From: Crotalaria pallida
Lineage: Eukaryota; Streptophyta; Magnoliopsida; Fabales; Fabaceae
Assembly: GCA_037953625.1 (NCBI GenBank)
Contig: CM075653.1
Span: 101,411,639-101,475,638, forward strand
DNA length: 64,000 bases
Reading direction: 5' to 3'
Shown here: positions 44,101-55,024 of the stretch, in pieces
Position numbering within the stretch: the stretch's first letter is position 1
Layout: every line of letters starts with the position of its first letter
The notes under the pieces: model-generated
Seen by the model: only the letters and a program-made list of their open reading frames with translations
What the model was told of the DNA's origin: nothing
Databases searched by the model: none
Translations under genes and position numbers: made by a program

Positions 44101-45441
44101 ATCACAATCAATGATCACTTGGTTTTGACTTAACCAGTCCATTCCCAAGATCACATCCAATTGTGCTAAGGGTAAGCAGATCAAATCTACTTTAGAGGTT
44201 TGTCCTAACACTTCTATACAACAGTTAAGACAGGCTCTAGAAACTGTAACAGGAGCATTAGTAGGGGTTTCTACTTGCAAAACATAAGGCATTTCAGACA
44301 TCATCAAGCCTAATCGGTTTACACATTCATACGAAACAAATGAATGCGTTGCACCGGAGTCAAACAAAACATGGCAAAACTGACCATTAAGCAAGTATTT
44401 ACCTTGCACCAGATCAGAAGACCAATTCGCTTCCACACCGCTAAGGGTGAAGACCCTTCCTTGAGTCACCGGTCTATCTGCAGTTTCTCTGGAGTTGACT
44501 TTGGCCGGTTCTTTGCAATCTCTTGCAAAATGCCCCGGCTTTCCACAATTAAAGCAACCACTTGTCCCCCAATACACACGGCCATAGTGATTGCGCTTGC
44601 ACTTGTCACAGAATGGAGCCTCGCTCCGATAGTCCCTTCTATCAGAACCACCAGCTTTTCCTTTACCTTTCCCTCGGCGATCATATGGACCTTTGCCTCG
44701 GTTGTTGGAACCTTTACGCCTCTGAGGTCCATAGCTCTGATTGTCCTTCTTGTCCAAGACTTGCACCTCCTCAGCCTTTGTATCATCTTCATACATCCTA
44801 CACATATCCACCAATGCAGGAAAACTTTGAATCCTCTGATAGCTGAAAATCGACTTCAACTTTGGCCTCAAGCCTCCTTCAAACTTAATGCATTTACTCC
44901 TCTCATCTGGATTGTTCTGATAGTATGGAGAGTACTTCATCAGCTCCTCAAACTTAGTTGCGTACTCACCCACACTCATGTTTCCTTGCTTCAGCTTCAA
45001 GAACTCCACCTCCTTCTTCCTTCTCAAGTCCTCAGGGAAATACTTTTGGAGAAACTTCTCCATGAATACTCCCCAACTTACCTCTCTTCCTTCATATTGC
45101 AGAAGCTGCATCGTGTGATTCCACCAGTTCTCAGCTTCCTCCTCTAACATGTTGGTTGCATACGCCACCTTTTGAACATCAGAACACTCCAACGTTCTCA
45201 AGATCTTGTCCATGGTGTGAATCCACTTGTTGGCCTCTTCCGGTTTAAATCCTCCTTCAAACTTTGGCGGGTTGCAGCTTCTAAAATCAGCCAAAGTCTT
45301 CGCCTCAGCGCTACCCACATTACACTGATGGGACGGGTTGACCGGTTGAGATGGTTGTTGAGATTGTCCCTGCATGGCTTCCAGCACCGTGGTGATCCTT
45401 TCTAACATCGCGTTGGTGTGATTTTGGTTTCTAGTTGCCAT
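41107..45441 (-). pseudogene. Chromovirus gag-pol, single frame with two stops
   Basis: The start ATG is at 45441. Gag: FEGGFKPEEANKWIHTM, then PEDLRRKKEVEFLKL. Zinc knuckle CFNCGKPGHFARDC. Protease LFDSGATHSFVS. RT with FIDD in VVVFIDDILIYS. RNase H with YCDAS, DLELAAV and SDHKS. Integrase zinc finger HX3..HX..CX2C (EAHKSKMSMHPG, CLVCQKAK) and DDE core (SMDF, SDRDPRF, QTER). A C-terminal chromodomain is at about 41107-41240 (RIKQLRGKDISLVKVVW, ASWELENRMRQDYP). Stops: TGA at 43729-43731 in the RT motif CIDY/QLNK, and TAG at 41620-41622 before the chromodomain part. Both fit CGA-to-TGA and CAG-to-TAG changes, and the frame is otherwise open. The last RNase H aspartate (usual VADALSR) is Asn here (VVANALSR), a further catalytic loss. 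Confidence 0.93.
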
Positions 45442-45714
45442 ATTAGACCTGCGCTATGGGCTTATGGTCACATATGTTGAACTAAAGAAACTTTCATAAC
45501 ACCACCTATACTAGAGTTATATTTTAAACGCTTAAATCTACAATCAATTGTATCTTGTACTCAAATGAGACAAGATACAAACCAAATCAAAGGTATCTAA
45601 AGCTCAACCAGGAAAATAATAACATTCAAAATAATGTGCATGCCCTGGAGATACCTGCTTGATGTTGATGGCTACCTTTCTGAACTACTTCCACTACTAC
45701 AGGATCTGACTTTT

Positions 45715-45726
45715 GCTCTGATACCA
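45715..45726 (-). other. Primer binding site (initiator Met tRNA)
   Basis: Minus strand TGGTATCAGAGC, five bases inside the 5' LTR end at 45732. Confidence 0.92.
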
Positions 45727-45731
45727 CTCAG

Positions 45732-48700
45732 TGTGACACCCTCCCGAATTACCCAAATATAATATAGTAATTATAGTTTCATCTTGGATAATATATGGAC
45801 TTGTGAGTGTTAAGAAAATATGGAAAATAAAATTTTCTTTTTAAGCGGGTGCACAAATCGTCATTTGGAATTCTTGAAGAATAAACTTTAAACCATTTCA
45901 AAACATTTGTATCGATTTCGGCGATCTCTAAAACCTTTTCACAAATAGGGTAACATTCGCTCTTTTGATATGTATTTGTATCATACAAGTCATTAAAGTT
46001 ACCCTTGCTTTGTTTGGTAAATCTGATACCATCAAATAATGTTTATAGCCGAGCTCTTAAAGGGATTAAATCAGAGTAAGCGGAAATTATCAGACTATGC
46101 AGTCACTAGTAATATAAACATAGGTTTTATATATAGTTAAAGTCATAGATACATAGTCTCATCATCATGTCTCCAAGATCTCAAAATACAAGTCCATAAT
46201 CTGATCTACATAGTGATATGACCAAAGCCCTAGAGTACCTCAAAAGTATATCTACAATATATGTACATAATCAAAACATAAACTCCAAGGGTGGTCACGT
46301 AGATCTGGCCTCATCAGATGCAGTAGTAGTGATAGCAGCAGTCTCAAAGAAACATAAGTAGTAAGGTAGTAGCATCATCATCAACACAGCAGCAGCAGCA
46401 AGTCTCCTCCACAGCCTCCACACATCGGATCCACCGATTCACATCATACACCATATGCATATACCTAGGGATCATCGTCCCTCCAATCACTCCCAGTAGA
46501 ATGCACGACAGGCTCGCTCCCACTCTCGTCCTCCACCGGATCCTCCTCGATCTCATCCGAGGGAGAGTGTACCCTGCCACTGGGTACCGGGTCAGGTGAT
46601 GGTGAAATCCTGACTGGGCTCCTCGGGTCAGAAGGGGGAGTCTCCTCGCGGACGACTCTCGAAGTAAAAGGGTGAGAGCGGGTAGGTCGAAAACGAAAAC
46701 TATGGTAAGAGCGAGCTGGTCGCGTGGGAGGTGGTCCATGATAAGTGTAAAACGGGGGTACATGCATAGTGTATATGATGGGAATCCTAAATCTACGAGG
46801 ACGGAATCGTACCAGCGGGTTCGGGTGGTAGAAGGTAATCTCTACCTCTCCCTCGAACACCGCGCGATGGTCCTCATAGATCCATGTGCCACTAGGAAGT
46901 GGCTGGATCTCGATGCAAGCAATGTAACGAGACATCACCTACAAGGGCATAGGGGTAAGCAATTTTATACGCATAATCAATAGAGAATAAATTGTGCAAT
47001 ATAAATATGTAAACATGCATTAAATAACAACAATCACATATAACACTTAGCAGTTAGTGAATGCACATAGGATGCTCACACTTATTTCATTTATCCTTAT
47101 TAATTTAAATGAGTGGCATGATCCATGACTTTAGCTCTCAAACCTTTCTCCATCATACTATGTCACTCTCTGACGTCCATCCCTGACAACCCAGCACTCA
47201 ACAGTGCGTTGTATTCCTAGGTATACAACAATTCGTACATTCACCTAGAATATACACGACAAGCTTGGTATCCATGCCACCCGAGCATATCCCGTCATCC
47301 AAACGGACCGTCATCCAAACGGTATAACCATATCGGCATCCACTCAGCCGACCACGTCAACGACGTGTCATCAAGCAAGCGTATTGGCACTCCCAGAGGC
47401 CCTCCACATGTTTACCAAAAACATGATATACGTCCTACCATCCAAACTCCAGAATGAATGCATTACTTTACTTAAAAGAGATTGATTGATGTTTTATCCT
47501 TTTATTAATACATTACGTGCCTCCCGAGCAACGTATCATTATTCAAATGAAAACATCATAACGTCAATCAATTTCCTCTAAGTCCAGGATCACTTGGTTT
47601 ATTGTCCTCTAAGAGTTACAAAATGACTTAGAATTGAAAATGGTATTTTTAAGTATCTAACTAAAAATACTCGAGTTTTTCCCAAAATACTCGAGTAGTT
47701 AATCATTTTCCAGATAATACTCGAGTTGTCCATAATTATACTCGAGTTGTTCATGTCTTTTCAGAGATTTAGGGTTTCAGGTCTTCATAAATGTACTCGA
47801 GTAATTCATGAGATACTCTAGTATTCCATTTCCCAGAATACTCGAGTAGTTCATACATAACTCGAGTGTTCCATCTGATTCCCAAGTTGGTGCGCCAATT
47901 TTCACTCTGGTGCACCACGAAATACTCGAGTCTTAAGACAAATACTCGAGTATCTGCAGACTGAACAGAGTGAAACTTGGTTTTTACATACCATTTCAAT
48001 TTCTAAACATTTTTAACCCAAAACAGTGATCACAATAGTTCATATACCACATATTGAACATGTTAACATACTCATTTCATATCAAATAACAAATTTGACA
48101 GAAATTCAATCCATTATGCATTAAAGATACAATTTAGCAACTCAACACTTCAAATTGCAAAATAAGCACAATATTCATGAAACAAAGTTCATTTAAGCTT
48201 GCATGCATGATATAGAACTTGCTCATCACAGTCATAGAGCATGGATTGGTCTCCAAACCAAAGTTCCTATTCAAACTAAGCCCTTAGAGCCTCTTGGTGG
48301 CTCTCTAACACAATTAATGGAATTTAATCTCTATCTAGTGAATATAATTACTTCCCCTTACCTCTCAGACGTGAATCAAACAAGAATTCCCCCAAAGAAG
48401 AGCTCCACAGCACCAAAAGCACTTTAACCCAACATGCAGAGCAGTTTTGAGTGCAACACCAAAGTGGAATTGGTTCACACATGAAACAGAGAATAGAATT
48501 AGGGAAATTAGGTTTTCTAGACTCTATGCAACATAATCTAACTAAGGAAATCGAATTTGAGACTCAGAGATTCATGAGCTTACCAGAAATCAAGATCAAA
48601 GTAAGCTCCAGACACAAGCTTGGCCAAGAACAGCTTCACTTCAACTCCTTGAATCCTCCAACACACACACTCAATCCTCACGATTTTGGTGTCTATACAA

Positions 48701-49277
48701 AGCTCGTGATGTGAGCTTTGTATTCGTGTATAATTTGTGAGTTGAAACAGATCACAGAGGAAGAATCAGAGGAAACGAATTCAGAACCCTAATACTCGAA
48801 TTCCACAAGAAATTGGCAAAATGGGGTGTTGATGCATCAACCAGAGGTTTAAATACTTGGCTAGGCTATTCATGCAACTCGCCACGCAGATGGGGACGTG
48901 TTGTGGAGGGTGTTTTCGTGTCAAGGCGATGGTAACTCGGTGTTGACTCATCAAAACGCACTAACGTTGAGCAACTCTGTCCAGAATACTCGAGTTTTTC
49001 AGAAAATACTCGAGTATTTTTCCCAATTTTTGAAAAATAATTATTTTATTGACTTTCCCTCCAAAATCTTTCCTATAATTACCTCTAGGTCCCAACCCAG
49101 GGACTAATATGCAAAATACTTAAATCATGTATAATTTTATTTATTAAATAACTTCACACACATTTTCTATCTTCATAAATACAGATTTTAATCAAGGATT
49201 AATATGAAAATTATTAATTATAATTAATTTATAATTAACATTTCATTAATCGGAGATTAAAATTTTGGGGTGTTATA
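45732..49277 (-). mobile_element. 5' LTR of the chromovirus
   Basis: 3546 bp like its partner. The outer end is TGTTATA rather than TGTTACA, a single change in the terminal CA. All internal landmarks of the 3' LTR recur at +8213. Confidence 0.9.
46465..46935 (-). CDS. LTR-encoded conserved ORF, copy 5
   Basis: 156 codons, the partner-LTR copy of 38252-38722. Three residues differ: EIQPLP for EIRPLP, SPDPVP for SPDSVP and EDESGS for EDKSGS. Lying in the 5' LTR downstream of its TATA-like box, it is the copy that the element's own promoter would express first, before gag-pol. Start and acceptor context are identical to copy 4. Confidence 0.62.
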   Translation of the reverse strand: MSRYIACIEIQPLPSGTWIYEDHRAVFEGEVEITFYHPNPLVRFRPRRFRIPIIYTMHVPPFYTYHGPPPTRPARSYHSFRFRPTRSHPFTSRVVREETPPSDPRSPVRISPSPDPVPSGRVHSPSDEIEEDPVEDESGSEPVVHSTGSDWRDDDP

Positions 49278-49282
49278 CTTAT

Positions 49283-49526
49283 AGCCAATTGGTTTTGAGA
49301 TGGAACCTCAACATGATATCAGAGCCAGAGCCCAACTTCTTTCCGGTTGTTATGGGCCAAAAGTTGCCCTTTGTTATGGGTCAATAGATATCCTTTGCCT
49401 GGTCCGACAGACTTCGTTGGAGGGGGCGTGTTGGAAGTTCCACATCGCCTGCCTCATAATATATGGCATGGTTACCCGTAAGTTATTCCTCTAAGTACCA
49501 ATTGGTTTTGAGATGGAACCTTAACG
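49283..49526. mobile_element. TRIM-like element: end of left LTR, internal part, right LTR
   Basis: The left LTR ends GGAACCTCAACA at 49313, followed by a TGATATCAGAGCC primer-site-like motif (49314-49326). A short non-coding interior ends in a purine tract GGAGGGGGCG. The right LTR runs from TGTTGGAAGTTCCACATCG (49429) to about 49526, roughly 98 bp. Such a small LTR pair without coding capacity is typical of TRIMs. Target duplication not recognised. Confidence 0.6.
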
Positions 49527-49645
49527 GTTATTGTGAGCGTTCGAACAATTTTCTTTTTGACGTGACAGTACATAATATCCATGTGCTTACACCGAAGGTG
49601 CACTTCAACTTAAATTTTGGTGATCACAGTCAAAGTGCAGTACAG

Positions 49646-49766
49646 CTAATTAACTTGGTGAGGCCAAAAGTAATAGCCATAGCCATACGACCTCCCATCA
49701 GCACCCTAACACAAGACCTCACAGGAGAAGCTAGCCAGGGCAGCAACCACTGCCACCCTTATCCCT
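49646..49766 (-). pseudogene. 3' fragment of a third VTL gene, antisense to the others
   Basis: The minus strand reads IRVAVVAALAS, then after an internal deletion SCVRVLMGGRMAMAITFGLTKLIS. This matches the last transmembrane parts of the VTL genes (IRLAVVAVAVSLAL; RRSCLRVVIGGWMAMAITFG). Only about 120 bp remains, in opposite orientation to the two intact genes. The corresponding place in copy B (about 60400-60500) lacks it. Confidence 0.65.
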
Positions 49767-51260
49767 TATAAATACTCCTAATGGAGGCTATTATAGAAGG
49801 GCATTCTCAGTCAGTTAGGTAACTAACTTTGATGATAACGTGGCTCAGTGGTGATAAAGTAGTGATAGTGTGGAGAGCACTATGAGGGGTGTCTACTTGT
49901 TCTATAATTCCAAAAAATATTTGTTATCTGATGAGCAAGGTTTTATATTGCAATATGGTTGTGGTTTTAGACTTTTAGACTTTTAGTTATGTTGCATTTA
50001 CTGCAATTACTAAAAAAATAAGGCTGCAATACTGATGTAGAGGCTACCAAAATTACTATATTGTGGCCTCAAACACGACTGCGGACACAATTTAAAATCC
50101 TGGTGATATGATTCACTATATCTAAGTAGCATCTCTTTACATACCACCAATTGGCTCCTTTTCTTTTTTTCTTAATGAAAGTGTAAGGTTGTGTATTCAA
50201 ATTTCTAAGTGTGTTTAGAATTCAAACTATGCTTAATTGATATGAAGCAGTCAAGTGACTCAGTCTACTGTCACTTTATGCAGAATGCAGACTCAAAAGT
50301 TCTGAATTATAGAATCTTGGAGATAGTAGATGTTAATGGGGAATTGGTGGGGTCGTATAATTGGAGGGACTAGGGAGTGTTCCATTCCACAAGCTAGGTT
50401 GGTGGCAGCCACTCCATTGATTAATAATAGTGAAGTGTGAACATTAACTTTATGGATGTGAGGATTGTAGCATATGATTAAATCATTTAGGGGAGTATGC
50501 ATTCCACGAGAAACCCACATGCCCACTATTTCAATATTAGAACTTTTTCCACCCCAACACCAGCAAACCTTGTTAAGGTGGAGACATGCATTATTGCTTT
50601 GTTATTATTAGTATTCTCATAGTGGGATTGTCTAAATGTACTTCTCTCTTCTCTACTTTTAGGCCATAGAGTGACCTTATATTTTTATTTCCCATTCAAT
50701 TTCTTCATTCCATTTTCATTTTAATGCCTTGAGTTGAACTTCATTTCATTTGGTACTCATCTGATTTGTTTCCCTTCTCATTCTGCATGGACATAGTTTG
50801 TGACAGTTTCTTTTAGATGGCTTAGCTTTTCAGATAGAGCAAAATATCTCCACAGCATAAACAATCCTTTTCCAACAAAACCAATGCTCAGGACTATTTT
50901 GCACATGGCTAACATAATACTATCATAGAAGGTGGAATCATCTTTGTGATTTCACTTAATTACATTCGAATGGTATAGCATCACTGAACAGAAAGTACTA
51001 GAAATGGTACTTCATTCATTAAGTGGTAAACTCCAAAGCACCATGAAATCCTCAAAGAGATATTTTGTCAAACCAATTTAAGAAATGAATAAGTCCTCTG
51101 GTCAAGGTGGAAAAAAAAAAAAACAATTTAGTACATATTATATGAACTCACCAAATATTCGACTAATTACAAAATGAAACAAATGCCGGAGACAGGGCAC
51201 CAAATATTTGTGTAATGTGTTCTGAATACAATTGGAGGAATATAGAGATTGATTCCAACA
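49767..51260. other. Duplicated non-coding DNA
   Basis: Part of copy A; no gene seen. The minus-strand frame 50293-50526 has a counterpart at 61081-61350, but the two protein readings diverge, so it reflects duplication only. Confidence 0.5.
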
Positions 51261-51606
51261 AAACTGTCATTTTCATCCTTGAGAATGCACCTTGCATTCA
51301 TTTTCGTCTCTGAAATTACAATAATTCTTATTTGGTCCTTGAGATTGACAAAACGTTAGTCCCTGGGAGTAGGTGCCGTTTGACGTCATTAAAGAGCGTC
51401 TTACGTGAACCGTTAACGCTCCCAAAATGACATTGTTTTGGTTTAGAAAATTGCTTCACTTTGGTCCCAAAACAATGTCGTTTTGGTGTAGCAAATTGCT
51501 TCTTAGGGACCAAGTGAGTAACGTCCGTCAATTTTAGGGACCAAAGAGGAATTATTTAAATTTCAAGGATGAAAGTGAAATTAAATAGTAATGAAAGTGA
51601 CAGTTT
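51261..51606. mobile_element. MITE-like element with inverted ends, present only in copy A
   Basis: The left end AAACTGTCATTTTCATCC is inverted at the right as GAAAGTGACAGTTT. Inner parts contain TTTGGTCC(C/T)T…AGGGACCAAA in inverted orientation. No counterpart was seen in copy B, so it probably arrived after the duplication. Target duplication unclear. Confidence 0.45.
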
Positions 51607-52576
51607 GGGTGATTGATTACTCATTTGAAGTACTGAAATAAAATATGAAATACATCCAAAAGAAAATCAAGAAATGAAGAAATCAATAGTGGATCACTTT
51701 GAGGGGAAAGTTTCTCAGTTAAAGAAAATTGCAGAAAGATAAATTGAAGTGACAGGTTTTGGTCTTTTGCTCTCAAAAAATTGATAAAGCTCAGCCCTTC
51801 GTGTGGACTGTGGAGTGCACACTCCCTTCATGTTATTAAAATTGCACACTTAAGGTGCCACTATCCTGTGGAGTGCACACTCCATCATATAAAATATATG
51901 GATATATCTACACTCTTCTCCCATATCATTCTGAATCTTTGACTCTGCTTATCTCAATTGTAAAGTGTTTCATGTTGTGCTGGCATCTTCTATTGTTTAT
52001 ATCAAATGCTTATAGAGCTTAACTTATATTGTTGAAACTTCTTGGAAGACCTGAAAAAAAATGCAAAAATTTACATTGCCCCTATCTAACCAAATTTCTC
52101 ATCGCTAGTGTACTACTAATAACTTTGAAGTATGGAAATCAATACCGAGTGGATTTAATCAAACCTTTGAAATTTGAATGCAGCAGCAAAGTCTCCACTA
52201 CTAAATTTAACAGAAAAGCAAAAACAACTTTGGATCAAACTAATTTAATTAACTTCTGACACACATCTGATCTGCTAAATGTACAAGTATATTTACAATA
52301 CTCAAGATATGTTCTTATAGATTTCTTAATCTTCCTCATCATAAAATTCAAATAGTAAACCAAGCTGAAAACATGATTGAACCAAGTAGGATAAATACCA
52401 TATATTACATTGAGGAGGAATTGAATATTTGATGGTTGGTTGCACTTTTTAAAGGCAAACCAGATTTATCAGTTAAGAAAGTCCCCAACTTGTAGCTAGT
52501 GATCTCCACACTGTCTATTCTATATCCACTACCAATTTTAGGTACATTTTGCCTACTCAAACTTGACGATCCCTCT

Positions 52577-52586
52577 CTATATATAG
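52577..52586 (+). promoter_or_regulatory. TATA box of the first VTL gene
   Basis: CTATATATAG about 105 bp before the ATG. The surrounding sequence is conserved upstream of the second gene. Confidence 0.65.
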
Positions 52587-52687
52587 CCTTCATCAGAAGC
52601 ATGTGATCTCCACAAGCTCTCAATATCATACTCCCATTTCCTCCTTTTCTGCATATCTTAGCATTCCTTAACTTAATTATATCCTTC

Positions 52688-53050
52688 ATGGCTTCCCTTG
52701 GAGCAAGAACTAATGGAACTTTACCTAACCATGTTGAGATTCCTATCCAAGCAAATAATGTTGTTGACCCAAAACCCATCCAAGGTGTTGAAGAGAGCAA
52801 CATAGACTACTCTCATAGGGCTCAGTGGCTCCGAGCAGCAGTGTTGGGAGCCAATGATGGATTGGTTTCAGTTGCATCACTGATGATGGGTGTTGGAGCT
52901 GTTAAGGAAGACATCACAGCCATGCTTCTTGCTGGTTTTGCTGGCCTAGTTGCTGGTGCATGCAGCATGGCTATTGGAGAGTTTGTCTCTGTCTACACTC
53001 AGTATGACATAGAGATGGCTCAGATTAAAAGAGATAGGGAATCTAATAAC

Positions 53051-53090
<40 letters not shown>

Positions 53091-53401
53091 TTGGAATTGA
53101 TGAAGAAGCTCAAAGGGAGAAGCTGCCAAATCCATTTCAGGCTGCACTGGCATCAGCACTGGCATTTTCTTTTGGTGCTTTGGTGCCACTGCTAGCAGCT
53201 TTGTTTATAAGGAACCACAAAATAAGGCTGGCTGTTGTTGCTGTGGCAGTTAGCTTGGCATTGTTGGTATTTGGAGGAGTGGGAGCAGTGCTTGGAAACA
53301 CGCCAGTGAGGAGGTCTTGTCTTAGAGTGGTGATTGGAGGTTGGATGGCTATGGCCATAACATTTGGCCTCAGCAAGTTGATTGGTTCTGCTGGACTTTA
53401 A
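52688..53401 (+). CDS. Vacuolar-iron-transporter-like protein (nodulin-21 family)
   Basis: 237 residues, no intron, which fits plant VTL genes. The family moves ferrous iron across membranes, usually the tonoplast. Nodulin-21-type members occur in legume nodules, but tissue cannot be told from sequence. A hydrophilic N-terminus (1-40) is followed by the family signature WLRAAVLGANDGLVSVASLM (47-66). Five hydrophobic segments lie at about 48-72, 76-101, 151-174, 178-203 and 212-235. EFVSVYTQYDIEMAQ (98-112) follows the second. The loop between segments 2 and 3 carries 15 consecutive Asn (120-134), encoded by an AAT repeat. The long cytosolic metal-binding domain of VIT1-type proteins is absent, as usual for VTLs. 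The ATG at 52688 is preceded by TTCATGG context and is shared with the second gene. Confidence 0.92.
53048..53092 (+). repeat. AAT microsatellite encoding poly-Asn
   Basis: AAT AAC then thirteen AAT codons, giving 15 Asn. The second gene has 7 Asn at the same place. Confidence 0.9.
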
Positions 53402-54634
53402 ATGTCAATAAGTACAACAACTTAGTCATCCACTAACTATTATAGGTAGTGTAGTGGCTGCTTTGTTTCAAGGGAACACAAGTGTGCCCTCACACACATG
53501 CACTTCATAGCATTCCTCAATATCTTAGGATCATCTCGTTTTGATCTTTTATATCTTTACGCTTTATTTGGATTGTTTATCATATCTTAGTGTTCTTTGC
53601 AAAACATATGGCACTGTCTAATGTAAAGAAATGTGTGCTGTTTAATAACATAAATGTTTTTAATGGATGTGATGCCTTCCTTTCGTTTTCAAAAATGGAT
53701 ATGATGTATAAGTTTGAGGTATTCGAGTACAAATAATATTGTTGATTTAATTATACCGTGAGATCTTTGTTGTCCTTCTTTCTCATTTTGAGTATTTGAT
53801 TACTCAATTTTGTGCTAGAGGCAGCAGTTAAATCAAACTCTCTTTAAATGGAAAAGTGCAAAATTCAAAACCTTATGTTACATTGTCACTGGTGAAATTT
53901 GCCTTACATTCTATTTCTGCTGCGAATAACCATTTATTATCCTCCTTAGACTCTCTAGTTAATTTTCAGTTAAATTAAGATTTAATTTTTATAGGTCCTT
54001 TAGAATATATGCATGCGATTTGGTTTATAATTCGGTAAATAATATTTATGAAATATGAACCATCGTGTCATGGAAAGCTGACGTATAGCTAATTCAAATC
54101 ATGTTAAGTATAAAACAGGCACATGGCTTAGGCTTTCAACAACAATTTACGGGAGATAATATATGTTCGAACAAGATTCAATAGGGAATAACCTGTAAAG
54201 GGTATTTAAAATTCCTATATTGTTAAGATGTAAATTTGGAGAGAAATGAATGTCTTGTCTGCCAACTGAATTTATCTGCTACAGTGAGTTTCAGCTTTGT
54301 GTAGCAGATGCAATGAGTAAAACAAACTAACTTTCTGTTATCACGCCTCAACTAATCTAACTGCCATTTAAACATGATTAAGTTACATATGGTAAGGCTT
54401 TTCTCTCAAGATGGGACATATGTGCCCAGCTTGGACAAAAAGGACGAGAAAAGAGGATGTCCGCTAGCTGATGTGCAGACTTCACATGGATCAGCAGGAT
54501 TGTATCATACTTCATCTTCTCATAAACAAAGTGGCAATATATTTCTCTATATTTAGAATGTTAATAGAAGGAGGGATTTGAGGCAATGTCGATAACAAAT
54601 TGATTGTGACAGAACAACAATGTAGGATGAATAT
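53402..54634. other. Downstream spacer of the first VTL gene
   Basis: AT-rich DNA with no supported gene. Similarity to copy B fades just after the stop codon. Confidence 0.5.
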
Positions 54635-54928
54635 TGTGATATTAAAAAATAAATAAATAGTAAATCAAGCTTGTTTGAATAACAAGCTAAAAAAAATATA
54701 AGAATAGTAAAACAACAACTTCATTCCGTGTTGTTTCCGTGTTTTGTTTTCTGGATTCATGCAACAGTTTGTTCTAAACTTGTAACCTCCTATTAGTATA
54801 AAAGGAGGCTGATACTTCTCAATTTTATATAATTACAAATATAAGAAAAAGAGAAAAAGCCTCTGCGTTTATTCCGCTGCGTTTTGTTCTCAATTTCTCC
54901 TTGATGACATTATGATTATTTGATATCA
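54635..54928 (+). mobile_element. 5' LTR of the copia element
   Basis: Holds a TATA-like tagtataaaagg near 54795. Followed after three bases by the primer site. Confidence 0.9.
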
Positions 54929-54931
54929 AAT

Positions 54932-54943
54932 TGGTATCAAAGC
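54932..54943 (+). other. Primer binding site of the copia element
   Basis: TGGTATCAAAGC, the initiator-Met site with one change (usual TGGTATCAGAGC). Confidence 0.75.
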
Positions 54944-55024
54944 TGGCTTTGTCCGGCGCCTGGTTTAAAAAAGGTGTTTGTGAGGAACAAGAGTGTTCTC
55001 ATATATACACATAAAAATTGAAAA

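Larger units (their letters stand above)
37519..49277 (-). mobile_element. Almost complete Tekay/Del-type chromovirus
   Basis: It is 11,759 bp with two 3546-bp LTRs, flanked by CTTAT (37514-37518 and 49278-49282). On the minus strand: 5' LTR, initiator-Met primer site, a single gag-protease-RT-RNase H-integrase-chromodomain frame broken by two stops, polypurine tract, 3' LTR. By eye the LTRs differ at about 30 positions with no indels (under 1 percent), so the insertion is recent. It is inserted in the left LTR of the TRIM-like element. Confidence 0.93.
49540..53401 (+). repeat. Segmental duplication, copy A
   Basis: Matches 60290-63751 in order: the region near 49840 (gtgataaagtagtgatagtg) with 60640, the region near 50290-50520 with 61090-61350, the promoter, and the VTL coding region. 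Non-coding parts are diverged with indels while the coding parts are nearly identical. Confidence 0.75.
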
